64,000 bases of DNA from Sorangium aterium. GTDB lineage: Bacteria > Myxococcota_A > Polyangia > Polyangiales > Polyangiaceae. A program made the translations under genes and the position numbers. How positions within the stretch are numbered: position 1 is the first letter of the stretch; every line of letters starts with the position of its first letter. The notes below the pieces were generated by a model. The model saw only the letters and a program-made list of their open reading frames with translations. It ran no database searches and was not told where the DNA came from. Below are positions 1 to 8,497 of the stretch, piece by piece. The stretch is taken from the NCBI RefSeq assembly GCF_028368935.1, contig NZ_JAQNDK010000001.1, positions 1,612,001-1,676,000 of the forward strand. Reading direction: 5' to 3'.

Positions 1-56
1 CGGGCGAGCGGCGTCCACGCCATCAGGCGAGCGCTGCCGTACGCCAGCGGCGCCAC
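1..56 (-). CDS. possible 5' end of a gene running off the window
   Basis: A GTG at 54-56 on the minus strand opens a frame of about 18 codons that continues past the window edge, reading roughly V-A-P-L-A-Y-G-S-A-R-L-M-A-W-T-P-L-A. It lies about 55 nt downstream of the stop of the lipoprotein gene on the same strand, so the two could be co-transcribed. There is no clear Shine-Dalgarno sequence and the fragment is too short to assign to a family. Treat it as a weak candidate. Confidence 0.25.
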   Translation of the reverse strand, partial: MAPLAYGSARLMAWTPLA

Positions 57-111
57 CCCAGATGGCCTTTGTCCTTTCAGGAGCCGCCTGAGCGCGCCTG
101 CTCAGAGCACC

Positions 112-999
112 TTAGTCCTGGCAGTCGACATGACGGCGGACGACGCCGCCCGGGACCGGCTGCGTGAACGCCCCCGAGATGATGGGCGGATTCCACTTCG
201 CCTCCTTGTACTGAAAGATCACGTCGTCCTCGGTGTTGGGCACCCGCATGCGGATCGATCGGGGGATCTCGGCCAGGCAGGCGCCGCCGCTCGGCGGGAT
301 AGGATCGTCGATCCCCTCCGGATCGACGCGCGGCGGCGCGGTGCGGATGGCCTCGTGATGGCTCAGCTCCACCTGATAGAGGTCTGTCCCGCGCTGCGCG
401 ACCCGGACCTCGCGGACGCGCAGGCGCTGCTGGCTCCACGGCGCGAGAAAGTCGCGGGGGTGCGGCTCGAGGTGGATCTCCTCCACCGCGTCGCGGGAGC
501 CCTGGATCAGCACACGGTAGAACCCGTCGCCGTCCCAGGCGATCGAGGCGCCGTGCGGCTCGTGAGCGAGCACCGGCGCCTCGCCGCGGAGCAGCGAGAC
601 GAGGGCGTGCCCGGGGATGGGCACCTGGGTGAGCCGCGCCAGGTTGCACGTGCTCGCGGGCCCATGCAGGAACTGCTTCTCCCGGACATCCAGCATCTGG
701 AACTGGGTGCCATTCGACGTGAGCGTGAAGAGCGTCGCGCCGAACGGGCTCACCACGTCGAAGCGCACCCGATCCGGATTGACCGCGAGGATGTACATGT
801 CCCCGCGGAGCCGCCCCTGGCGCGAGAAATGGTCGACCTTGGCGGTGCCCTGGACGCCGTTCACGCAGGCATAGGAGGCCTTCATCCGGTCGAGCGCCGC
901 GTCGGCGCTCGGGAACCGGGACGCGGGCGGATCCACGGAGGCACAGCCGGTCACGAGCACGGCGAGGGGCGCGGCCCACACGATCGCGCGATGGCGCAT
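112..999 (-). CDS. LolB/DUF4292-like outer-membrane lipoprotein
   Basis: A 295-residue exported protein. The N-terminus is a lipoprotein signal: basic start, hydrophobic stretch and the lipobox-like LVTGC, so Cys at about 17 would be lipidated after cleavage. The body (about 35-150) alternates strands with the phrases VNPDRVRFDVVSPFG and FTLTSNGTQF, the pattern of the LolB/LppX fold that binds acyl chains or lipoproteins. An upstream ATG six codons earlier is possible, but the ATG at 999 begins the signal peptide directly (MRHRAIV). The promoter side holds a 27-bp triple repeat. It probably acts at the periplasmic face of the outer membrane; a direct role in lipoprotein sorting is inference from the fold only. 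Confidence 0.75.
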   Translation of the reverse strand: MRHRAIVWAAPLAVLVTGCASVDPPASRFPSADAALDRMKASYACVNGVQGTAKVDHFSRQGRLRGDMYILAVNPDRVRFDVVSPFGATLFTLTSNGTQFQMLDVREKQFLHGPASTCNLARLTQVPIPGHALVSLLRGEAPVLAHEPHGASIAWDGDGFYRVLIQGSRDAVEEIHLEPHPRDFLAPWSQQRLRVREVRVAQRGTDLYQVELSHHEAIRTAPPRVDPEGIDDPIPPSGGACLAEIPRSIRMRVPNTEDDVIFQYKEAKWNPPIISGAFTQPVPGGVVRRHVDCQD

Positions 1000-1022
1000 G
1001 GGCGCGGACGCTGGCAAGGATC

Positions 1023-1103
1023 GCCGAGCCCGTCAACCGCGGAAGCGGCGCCGAGCCCGTCAACCGCGGAAGCGGCGCCGAGCCCATCCACCGCCGGAGC
1101 GGC
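1023..1103. repeat. 27-bp tandem repeat, three copies
   Basis: Three head-to-tail 27-bp units start at 1023, 1050 and 1077. The first two are identical and the third differs at a few positions. The core is GAGCCCGTCAACCGCGG. The array sits between the lipoprotein start (999) and the stop of the upstream HARE-HTH gene (1224), that is, in the leader or promoter region of the lipoprotein gene. The unit length is a multiple of three but no start codon drives translation through it. Confidence 0.85.
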
Positions 1104-1223
1104 GCGAGGGGCGTGGCCGGGGAGGAGGGGTGTCGACGGGGGGCCGAGGGCCCAGGAGACGACGACGGAAGGGCCGCGCGTCCGGCCCGGAGCGAGCCCC
1201 CGGCCGGACGCGCGCGAGCAGGA

Positions 1224-3137
1224 TCAGGACGCCCGGAGCGCCTCGAGCAGATCGACGTCGGGGATCGCGACCGGGAGGCGGGCGCGGAGCACGGCGACGT
1301 CGTTGTCCTCGCAGAGGCGAGCCACCGCGAGCCCGTCGAAGAGGGAGATGGGCGCGGTCCCCACGATCGCGGCCTCCTCGCGCGCACCGGAGAGCATCTG
1401 ACCGGCGGTCAGGATCCAGCCGGCGGTGGCGGGGCCGTAGTGGTGGAGCGAGCCGCGCAGCTCGGTGACCCGCTCGCGGCCGACCTCGCGGCCGTCCCGC
1501 CGGATGACCAGCGCGAGCTTGATCTCGTCACCCGCCGTGCGGAGCGCGCCGGAGAAGTGGCTCTCGCCGCCCGGCGCCCCGGCGCGGCGCACCGCGCGCA
1601 GCTGGCCGATGCCGATGCGCTCGAGGGCGAGGACACAGATCTCGACGAAGGCATGGCCCGGGAGCTCGGAGAGCTTGCGCACGAAGGCGCGCCGCGCGGC
1701 ATCGCGGTAACGCTCCACCGCGGCGAGCGCCTCCTGCTCCAGCCGCGCGAGGTCGCCCGGCAGCAGCCAGTCCGTCAGCGCGATCCTGCCGCCGGCGAAG
1801 CGGAAGCGAGGCCGCTGCCCGGCGGCGGTGCGGCGCGCGTTGTCGGCGCGCACGGCGGCCGCGACCTGGGACTGCACGAGCTGCACGTCGCCGGCGAGGC
1901 GGCCGCGGCGCTGCGCCGTCTCCGCGATCTGCCGGAGCGAGACCGCGCCCGCGTTTCGATCGAAGGTCGAGAGGATGCCGGCGACCGCATCGGCGAGATC
2001 ACGGCCGGCCAGGTCGTCGAGCGCGTGCCCTTCGCCGCCGGTGAGCTCGATGACCTGCGGGCCGCGGTAGACGGGCTCGGCGCCGAAGCTGTCGGGGCGG
2101 TCCGCTCGGTCGATGCGCTCGGCCCGATCGGTGCGCTCGACCCGATCGGTGCGCTCGGTCCGGTCGGTGCGCTCGGCCCGATCGGTGCGCTCGCCTCGCT
2201 CGGGGCGATCGAAGCGCTCGGTCCGGTCGGAGCGCGGCGGCTCGCGGCCGTTCTCGCGCCGCGCCTCGAACACCGGCGTCGCGACGTAGGAAGGCAGCCC
2301 GCCGGTGCTCGGGTTGGCCTCCGCGGTCCCGCGGCCGCGGCGGCGCCGGCGGCGGCGGCGGCGGCCCTCGCCCTGCTCGCCCGACGAGCCGGGCGCCGCG
2401 CGGTCCTCGCCGCCGAGGATCGGCTGATCGTCGTCGTCCTCTTCGTCGAAGAGCTCCGCGGCGCCGGCCACGGCCTCGGCCCGCATCGCCTCGTCCGGGC
2501 CCGGCGGCTCCGCGTCGTCGAGCTCGCCCTCTTCCTCGTCGACGTAGGCGCTCGCGGCGCGCGGGGACGACGGCGTCGGCGACGGCACGGGCTCGCGCGC
2601 TGCCGCGATGTCCACGCCGTTCAGCCCGGCCGCGCTCGTCGCGCCGGCCACGACGTCCTCGTCGTCCTCGTCCTCATCGTCGATCGCAGGCGCGGCCTGC
2701 GCCGCCTCGCTTGCGGCTCCGCCCTCGACCTCGACCGCTCCGCTCTCCGCCTCGAGCTCCGCGGGAGCGCCAAGTTCGCTCTCTTCCGCCGCGTCGTCGG
2801 CGCCCGCATCGAACAGGGTCGGCTGCTCCTCGTCCTTGCGCGCCTTGGCCGCCTCGGGCTTGCCGCCGCGCTTCGCCTTCTTGCCGTCGAGCCCGGACTT
2901 GATGGTCTTCTCGTCCCACTCGCGCAGCGCGAACACGCCCGGCTTCACGCGCACCAGGGGGTTGTCCGCCGTGTCCTTCTTCAACGTCGCCGCCAGGCGG
3001 GCGCCCATCGTCACCTCTGGGCTCTTTCCAACGTGGCTAAGGAGGTTCTTCTCGATCGCGATATCGGTGATCTCTTTATAGTGAAGCGGTCTACCGATGA
3101 GGCGAAGCACCTCGGCGGCTGCATCCGTGAACGTCAT
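1224..3137 (-). CDS. HARE-HTH protein with charged linker and Mrr-like nuclease domain
   Basis: A 637-residue protein in three parts. Residues 1-75 (TDAAAEVLRLIGRPLHYKEI to about GVFALREW) match the HARE-HTH/ASXL winged-helix domain known from chromatin proteins and restriction enzymes. Residues about 80-400 are low-complexity: Asp/Glu blocks, an Arg run (about 265-275) and imperfect repeats of (A/T)ERTDR at about 300-350. The last 230 residues resemble an Mrr-type restriction endonuclease fold, ending with VGRERVTELRGSLHHYG and LTAGQMLSGAREEA. The place where Mrr has the catalytic Q-x-K reads V-I-R, so cleavage activity may be lost. The start at 3137 is chosen because the domain begins there; sequence upstream is unlike protein. 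It is probably a DNA- or RNA-binding protein. No methylase is nearby, which argues against a restriction system. Confidence 0.8.
   Translation of the reverse strand: MTFTDAAAEVLRLIGRPLHYKEITDIAIEKNLLSHVGKSPEVTMGARLAATLKKDTADNPLVRVKPGVFALREWDEKTIKSGLDGKKAKRGGKPEAAKARKDEEQPTLFDAGADDAAEESELGAPAELEAESGAVEVEGGAASEAAQAAPAIDDEDEDDEDVVAGATSAAGLNGVDIAAAREPVPSPTPSSPRAASAYVDEEEGELDDAEPPGPDEAMRAEAVAGAAELFDEEDDDDQPILGGEDRAAPGSSGEQGEGRRRRRRRRRGRGTAEANPSTGGLPSYVATPVFEARRENGREPPRSDRTERFDRPERGERTDRAERTDRTERTDRVERTDRAERIDRADRPDSFGAEPVYRGPQVIELTGGEGHALDDLAGRDLADAVAGILSTFDRNAGAVSLRQIAETAQRRGRLAGDVQLVQSQVAAAVRADNARRTAAGQRPRFRFAGGRIALTDWLLPGDLARLEQEALAAVERYRDAARRAFVRKLSELPGHAFVEICVLALERIGIGQLRAVRRAGAPGGESHFSGALRTAGDEIKLALVIRRDGREVGRERVTELRGSLHHYGPATAGWILTAGQMLSGAREEAAIVGTAPISLFDGLAVARLCEDNDVAVLRARLPVAIPDVDLLEALRAS
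2086..2240. repeat. degenerate repeat coding for (A/T/V)ERTDR
   Basis: A degenerate array of about 18-bp units built on CGATCGGTGCGCTCG lies inside the HARE-HTH gene and encodes alternating acidic and basic residues of its disordered linker. The unit is in frame, so expansion or contraction would change linker length without breaking the protein. Confidence 0.75.
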
Positions 3138-4000
3138 CTTTGTTCGCCCTTCGGGCGCGCCGCCCGGCGGGCGCCCTCGTCGTCCCCATCGCGGCCGCCC
3201 CGTCCAAAGTGGCTGACGAAGCGCGCGGGATACCCCACCGCAGCCGGGAAACGCACATTCGCTCCCACTCGGCCACGACGCGCGGAACGGCGTGCTCGTA
3301 GCATGCTCGGAAACGGCGGTCAACGGGCCGCGCGATCCGGCTCAGGAGAAGCCGCTGACCGACCTCTAGGGCGCGGAACCGGGGGGCGGGCGGCGCGAGG
3401 CCCGGATCGACCGCGCGCCGCGCCGAGGGGAGCGCGCGGCGGCCGGCGACGGCAGCCTGAATGAACGCGCGGCCACGGCGCGTGGGCTCCTGGATGAGCA
3501 TCGATATGGCTCGTGAGTGGATGTCGGCCAGTCCGGAGCACGGGAGAAGGCAAAGGAAGAAGATGAGTTGATGCGTTGCTCTGTCGAGGCGTGGAGTGCG
3601 TCGATATATCCTGGAGTCCAGGAGTCGAAGTCTCTCGCTCAACTCACCGCGTCGCCGCACGACCGCGCCACCACCGCGCGACCGAGGAGCGCTATGCGAT
3701 GACGGAGGATGCGATTGGCCGCTGCGCGCCGGACCGACCGGGCATCACCGCAGTTCACCACCCGTAATCATGCGTGATCATGCGTGATCATGCGTAACCG
3801 CGCGCACCCACGCGTAACCGCGTGTAACCGCGTGTAACCGCGTGTAACCGGGCGTGGAAAGGCGCTCCAGGACGGCGCGCCGCGGTCGTCACGCGGTCGT
3901 CACGGCCGCGGCTCGCCCGGCCACGGGTGGCGCGGCGCGGCGCGGGCAACAGCGCTTTTGCGCTTTGCCATCTGCCGGACAGGAGGGCTACGCTAGGTGG
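3138..4000. other. 863-bp intergenic region with no convincing gene
   Basis: This gap separates two divergent genes, the HARE-HTH gene (minus) and a small conserved gene (plus). Part of it (about 3480-3640) is more AT-rich than the surroundings and could hold promoters. Several open frames of 60-190 codons cross it, but none has a start with a ribosome site and none looks like a known protein. A decamer repeat array lies at 3762-3858. No RNA gene was recognised. Confidence 0.6.
3762..3858. repeat. degenerate 10-bp tandem repeat array
   Basis: About nine head-to-tail decamers drift from CGTGATCATG through CGTAACCGCG to TGTAACCGCG. Within the array a block of the first type is followed by four units of the last type. 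The period equals one helical turn, so each unit would present the same face of the DNA. It ends about 140 bp before the start of the small conserved gene at 4001. Function unknown; replication slippage alone could explain it. Confidence 0.85.
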
Positions 4001-4393
4001 GTGGAGCTTTCGCGGCTGCTCGACGAGCTCACCCTGGCGGCGGACAAGGTCGGCATCGCCGTCAGGATGGAAGCGTTCGATCCGCACCTGTCGGACGCGC
4101 GCAATCCGCGGGGCGGGCTCTGCACGGTGCTCGGCCGGCGGATCATCCTGGTCGACGCCAACGCGTCGCTGCCGGATCGCATCGCGACGGTCGCGGGCGC
4201 GCTCGCGCGCGTCGACCTGGAGTCCGTGTTCCTGCCGCCGATCGTGCGCGCGACCATCGGCGCTCACGCCCGCGGCGCGCGGCCCCGGGCGGCCGCGCCG
4301 GGCGAGCCAGCGCGGCTGCCGGCGCGCCCCGCGCGGGGCGGGAAGGCCCCGAAGCTGCTCCCGCTCGCCCGCACCAAGTGGCGTGACGCCTGA
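4001..4393 (+). CDS. small conserved hypothetical protein
   Basis: A 130-residue protein that starts at a GTG with an AGGAGG-type site about 14 nt upstream. The first 90 residues look folded: an amphipathic helix (VELSRLLDELTLAADKVGI), then strands with the phrase RGGLCTVLGRRIILVDA and a helix DRIATVAGALARVDLE ending in FLPP. I recall similar short proteins with the RGG-LC-V-G-R-x-x-LVD pattern in other deltaproteobacteria, without assigned function. The C-terminal 40 residues are a basic Ala/Pro/Arg tail that may bind nucleic acid. The frame is open for 49 further codons upstream, but that part is compositionally unlike protein. It converges with alaS, 33 nt away. Confidence 0.65.
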   Translation: MELSRLLDELTLAADKVGIAVRMEAFDPHLSDARNPRGGLCTVLGRRIILVDANASLPDRIATVAGALARVDLESVFLPPIVRATIGAHARGARPRAAAPGEPARLPARPARGGKAPKLLPLARTKWRDA

Positions 4394-4426
4394 ACGACTG
4401 TCCCGGCGGGGCGCGGGCAGCGCGCG

Positions 4427-7177
4427 CTACGAGGCGAGAGTCCGCTCGACCTCGGCGTAGAGCGCCGCGATCGCCGCGTCGAGCTGCGCCACGTCGGTCC
4501 CGCCGGCCTGCGCCATGTCCGGGCGGCCGCCGCCGGAGCCGCCCACGATGCGGGCGATCGGCTTGATGAGCTCGCCGGCCTTGAGCCGCTCGGTCGCCGA
4601 CTTCGAGAGCATCACGGCGAGCTGCGCCTTGTCGCCCACGACCGCGCCGAGCAGCACCGCCGAGCGATCGCCGAGCTTGTCGCGCAGCTTCTCCGCGAGA
4701 TCGCGCAGCGCGCCGGGGTTGGTGCCGTCCGGCACCCGGCGCGCGAGCACCTTGATCCCGCCGATCTCCCGGGCGCCGTCCAGCATCGCGTCGATGCCGC
4801 CGCCGCCGCCCTGCGCGGGGCCCGCCCCCTCCAGGATCCGCCGCTCGAGCTCGGTGACCTTCTTCTCGAGCTCCCGCTCGTGCGCCACGATCTTCCCGAT
4901 CTTCTCGGCGAGATCGCCGCCCTGCGCCTTCGCGACCTGGCGCGCCCGGGCGAGCTCGGCCTCGACGCCCCGCGTGTACGCGAGCGCGTTCAGCCCCGTC
5001 GACGCGAGGATCCGCCGCACGCCCGCGGCCACGCCGCCCTCGCTCGTGATCTTGAACAGCCCGATGTCCCCCAGCGCGCACGCGTGCGTGCCGCCGCAGA
5101 GCTCCACCACCTCGGGCGTCATCGTGAGCATCCGCACCGTGTCGCCGTACTTCTCCTCGAAGATCGCCATCGCGCCCCGCCGCCGCGCCTCGTCCATCGG
5201 CAGGATCTCGGTCGTCACCTTCGCGTTCGTCAGGACCTTCTCGTTCACCAGATCCTCGATCCGCGAGATCTCCTCGCGGGTGAGGGGCCGGTTCTGCGTG
5301 AAGTCGAAGCGGAGGACGTCCGGGCCGACCCGCGAGCCCTTCTGCTGCGCGTGCTCGCCGAGCACCTTGCGCAGCGCCCAGTGCAGGACGTGCGTGGCCG
5401 AGTGGTTGCGCCGCGTCGCCGACCGCGCCGCGTGGTCCACCGCCAGGTGGACGCGCTGCCCCACGGCGATCGCCCCCTCGCTGACCACGCCCTCGTGAAC
5501 GACCAGCCCGGCGAGCGGCTTCTGCGTGTCCTTCACCTCGACGCGCGCCCCGTCCGCCGTCACCTCGCCGACGTCGCCCACCTGGCCGCCCGACTCGGCG
5601 TAGAACGGCGTCTCGCGCACGACGATCTCGACCGTCGCCCCGGCCTCCGCGCGCTCGACGAGCGCGCGGACCTTGCGCGCCCGGTCGCCTTCGCCCTGGA
5701 CCTCAACCCGGACGATCGCGACGATCTCGCTGTCGCCCTCCTCGTGCTCGTAGCCCGTGAACACCACCGGCTGCGCGAGCTTGGCGCGGGCCTCGCGGTG
5801 CGCCGGGTCCACCGCGGCGGTCGGATCGATCGGGCCGTCCGCCTCGCCGGCGCCCTTGATGATCGCCTCGGCCCCCTGGACGTCGACGCCGAAGTTCGAC
5901 TCGGCGCAGATGACCTGGGTCAGATCGAGCGGGAAGCCATAGGTGGTGTAGAGATCGGCCGCGGCGGCGGACGGGAGCGTCCGCTCGCCGGACGAGCGCA
6001 TCTCGTCGAAGCGCTCATCGAGGATCTTCATCCCGCGCTTCAGCGTGGAGCGGAAGCGGACCTCCTCGTCCTCGGTGACGCGGGCGATGAGCTCTCGCCG
6101 GTCGCGGAGCTCGGGGTACGTCTCGCCCATCCGCCGGACCACCTCGAGCGCGACCTCGTGCAGGAACGGCCGATCGATCCCGAGCCGGTGCCCGTGGCGG
6201 ATCGCGCGGCGCATCACCCGGCGGAGCACGTACTCGCGCCGCTGCCGCTCGGGCATCACCCCCTCGGCGATCAGGAACGCGGCTGTCCGTGCGTGATCCG
6301 CGATGACCCGCATCGACACGTCGTCGTCGGCGCTGCCCCCCGTGTACGGCTTGCCGCTGAGCTCGGCCGCCTTGTCGACGAGCCCGCGGAGCAGGTCCGT
6401 GTCGTAGTTCGAGGTCACGCCCTGGAGCACGCTCGCGAGCCGCTCCAGGCCCATGCCCGTGTCGATGCTCGGCGCCGGCAGCGGCACGAGCGGGCCGTCC
6501 TTCTCGACGCGCTCGTACTGCATGAACACGTTGTTCCAGATCTCGGTCCAGCCCGTGCCGTCGATGCGCGGCTCCTCGCCGAAGCGCGCGACGTCGGGCT
6601 CCTTCCCGTGGAAGAAGTGGATCTCCGAGCAGGGGCCGCACGGGCCGACGTCGCCCATCGTCCAGAAGTTGTCGGCCAGGCCGAGCCGGAGGATCCGGTC
6701 GTCGCCGAAGCCCGTGACCTTGCGCCAGATCGCCGCGGCTTCATCGTCGGCCGGGAAGCCCCCCTCGCCGTTGTAGATGGTGACCACGAGCCGCGACGGC
6801 GAGATATCGTAGACCTTCGTCAGGAGCTCCCAGGCGAAGGCGATCGCGTCTTCCTTGAAGTAGTCGCCAAAGCTGAAGTTGCCGAGCATCTCGAAGAACG
6901 TCTGGTGGCGCGCGGTGACGCCGACGTTCTCGAGATCGTTGTGCTTGCCGCTGATCCGGATGCACTTCTGGCTCGAGGTGGCGCGCTGGTACGGGCGCCT
7001 GTCCTTGCCCGTGAAGACGTCCTTGAACTGCACCATGCCCGCGTTCACGAACATCAGCGTCGGATCGTTCTGGGGCACGAGCGGCGCGCTCGGGACGATC
7101 TCGTGCCCGCGCTGGGCGAAGAACTCGAGGAATGTGCGGCGGAGCAGGTCGGAGCTGGCAGGCGTTGCGATGGACAT
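4427..7177 (-). CDS. alaS: alanine--tRNA ligase
   Basis: A 916-residue class II synthetase that charges tRNA-Ala. The catalytic core is at the N-terminus: motif 1 around RRTFLEFFAQRGHEIVPSAP, then the typical GNFSFGDYFKEDAI. The editing domain carries the zinc ligands H-x-x-x-H in HSATHVLH and Cys/His in CGGTHA. The C-terminal C-Ala domain has GGGG-rich and coiled segments ending around GGSGGGRPDMAQAGG, the usual close of the family. Length is about 40 residues above the E. coli enzyme, which is normal for the group. The ATG at 7177 is followed directly by the conserved start of the core. It is transcribed alone; the next gene on the same strand is 180 nt upstream. Confidence 0.98.
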   Translation of the reverse strand: MSIATPASSDLLRRTFLEFFAQRGHEIVPSAPLVPQNDPTLMFVNAGMVQFKDVFTGKDRRPYQRATSSQKCIRISGKHNDLENVGVTARHQTFFEMLGNFSFGDYFKEDAIAFAWELLTKVYDISPSRLVVTIYNGEGGFPADDEAAAIWRKVTGFGDDRILRLGLADNFWTMGDVGPCGPCSEIHFFHGKEPDVARFGEEPRIDGTGWTEIWNNVFMQYERVEKDGPLVPLPAPSIDTGMGLERLASVLQGVTSNYDTDLLRGLVDKAAELSGKPYTGGSADDDVSMRVIADHARTAAFLIAEGVMPERQRREYVLRRVMRRAIRHGHRLGIDRPFLHEVALEVVRRMGETYPELRDRRELIARVTEDEEVRFRSTLKRGMKILDERFDEMRSSGERTLPSAAAADLYTTYGFPLDLTQVICAESNFGVDVQGAEAIIKGAGEADGPIDPTAAVDPAHREARAKLAQPVVFTGYEHEEGDSEIVAIVRVEVQGEGDRARKVRALVERAEAGATVEIVVRETPFYAESGGQVGDVGEVTADGARVEVKDTQKPLAGLVVHEGVVSEGAIAVGQRVHLAVDHAARSATRRNHSATHVLHWALRKVLGEHAQQKGSRVGPDVLRFDFTQNRPLTREEISRIEDLVNEKVLTNAKVTTEILPMDEARRRGAMAIFEEKYGDTVRMLTMTPEVVELCGGTHACALGDIGLFKITSEGGVAAGVRRILASTGLNALAYTRGVEAELARARQVAKAQGGDLAEKIGKIVAHERELEKKVTELERRILEGAGPAQGGGGGIDAMLDGAREIGGIKVLARRVPDGTNPGALRDLAEKLRDKLGDRSAVLLGAVVGDKAQLAVMLSKSATERLKAGELIKPIARIVGGSGGGRPDMAQAGGTDVAQLDAAIAALYAEVERTLAS

Positions 7178-7356
7178 AGGAGGACGCGCGGTCTAGCACG
7201 ACCGGAGAGCGGCTTCCGCCTGCTCGACGCGCGCCCGCGACGCCCGCCGCGGAAGACGCGCGCGCCGGGCCGGTGTGCGCCGGGTCGGGTTGCGAGCCGG
7301 CTCGCGCCGGGCACGGTGGCGCGCTGGCTCACGCCGGCGAGGCCGGACCCGCCGGG

Positions 7357-8196
7357 TCAGCGGCCGGAGGCGACGACGCTGCTGCCCGAGGCGGCCTCGA
7401 GGGCGAGCGGAGCCCTCTGGAGCGCGCTCTCGATCGCGCCGGCGACGGCGTCGCTCTGCAGCTGGGCGAGCTCCCTCAGGCCCTGGGCGCGCTTCGCCTC
7501 GGCGAGCGCCTGGGCCGAGCCGGTCATCGAGCCCTTCAGCGTCTGGCTCGGCATCTCGCGGATCACGTACTCGACCTTCGCGGCGAAGCCGACCCCCTCC
7601 GCCCCATGGCGCTTGCTCAGGTGGATGACCGAGCCGTCCAGCGTGAAGGCCGGCAGCTTGCGGCTCTTGCCTTCAGCGGCCACGTCCGTGCCGTCGGCCA
7701 CGATCTCGATGTCGGCGAACTGCGCCACGCGGTTGCGCGTCTGCTGCCTCAGCTGCGATCCGAGCTTCGCGTCCTTCACGCCGGAGCGGTTCTCGAACTT
7801 GCCGAGGCTGACAAGGAAGCGCGCCTTGGACGACGAGCGCGACAGCTTCTCGATGGCGGCCTCGATCGGGCGCTTGAGGTTCGGGGCAGGCTCGAGGTTG
7901 AGCGCCGCCTTGAGCGCCGGGACCGCCGCGGGGTTGCCCATCGCGCCGAGCGCCGCCGCGGCCGACGCGCGCACCGCCGGGTGCGGGTCCCTGAGCGCCT
8001 TCTCGAGGGCAGGCCGCGCGCCGGGGCTCTTCGACCTGCTGAGCGACAGCGCCGCCGCGACACGGAGCCGGTAGTCCTTGCCGACCGCGATGTCGCGGAA
8101 AGCGGACGTGTCTGCGTCCTGGGCGACGGACAGGGCGGTCGACCCGAGCACCATCGACGCCGCCAAGAACATCGCAATGAAGAGACGACGAACCAT
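7357..8196 (-). CDS. exported HEAT-repeat protein
   Basis: A 279-residue protein with a cleavable signal peptide (MVRRLFIAMFLAAS to AQDAD) and, at about 35-120, two or three HEAT-like helical pairs: RLRVAAALSLSRS, PHPAVRASAAAALGAMG, NPAAVPALKAAL. The second half (about 130-260) is a beta-rich domain with FLVSLGKFENRSGV and VEYVIREMPSQTLKGSMTGSA, similar in style to periplasmic proteins that sum several component values, but not a family I can name. The start at 8196 has a GGAGGG site 6 nt upstream, so the 18 codons before it are not used. It is likely periplasmic and a protein-binding scaffold. Myxobacteria carry many such proteins. Confidence 0.75.
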   Translation of the reverse strand: MVRRLFIAMFLAASMVLGSTALSVAQDADTSAFRDIAVGKDYRLRVAAALSLSRSKSPGARPALEKALRDPHPAVRASAAAALGAMGNPAAVPALKAALNLEPAPNLKRPIEAAIEKLSRSSSKARFLVSLGKFENRSGVKDAKLGSQLRQQTRNRVAQFADIEIVADGTDVAAEGKSRKLPAFTLDGSVIHLSKRHGAEGVGFAAKVEYVIREMPSQTLKGSMTGSAQALAEAKRAQGLRELAQLQSDAVAGAIESALQRAPLALEAASGSSVVASGR

Positions 8197-8497
8197 CACG
8201 TCCCTCCGGAGAACGGCGGCTCGCGCCACCCGTTCTCCTCGGTGAACCACGGAAGTATCGCGACGCGCTGGCGTCCAGACAATCCTATCCTTGGCCAGGA
8301 CGGTCGCGAGATCAAGGGCTGTTTGGCCCCGGATGGCTCATGCAGGACTCATGACGAGAGCGACGACGTCGCCGTTTCGCGCCGTCTCGCGCCGTTTCGC
8401 ACGGTTTCGCGCCGTCTCGCACCGATTCGCCGCCCCGAGCGTTCATTTCCAGACACGCGGCGACGCGCGAGGCTGGCTGAGCGCCGGCGGGTCCGGC
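8197..8497. other. intergenic region holding the HEAT gene promoter
   Basis: This 300-bp gap separates two minus-strand genes. It contains a decamer array at 8371-8430. No open frame with a credible start was found and no strong terminator hairpin is visible after the stop of the upstream outer-membrane protein gene. Confidence 0.55.
8371..8430. repeat. 10-bp tandem repeat, six copies
   Basis: Six exactly phased decamers of the form (G/A)C(C/G)GT/AYTCGC run from 8371 to 8430: three GCCGTYTCGC units, ACGGTTTCGC, another GCCGTCTCGC and ACCGATTCGC. It lies about 175 bp upstream of the HEAT-repeat gene start. It is the second decamer array of this window and has a different sequence from the one at 3.8 kb. 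Confidence 0.9.

Noticed and set aside
1113-3464. Plus-strand frame of 783 codons opposite the HARE-HTH gene
   Set aside because: It is a GC-rich antisense shadow; its residues are mainly Arg, Ala and Gly with no domain.
3320-3787. Small frames in the gap after the HARE-HTH gene
   Set aside because: No ribosome sites, no conserved pattern and overlapping frames on both strands.
4880-8074. Plus-strand frame of over 1000 codons opposite alaS
   Set aside because: Antisense shadow of a certain gene, with His/Arg-rich nonsense composition.
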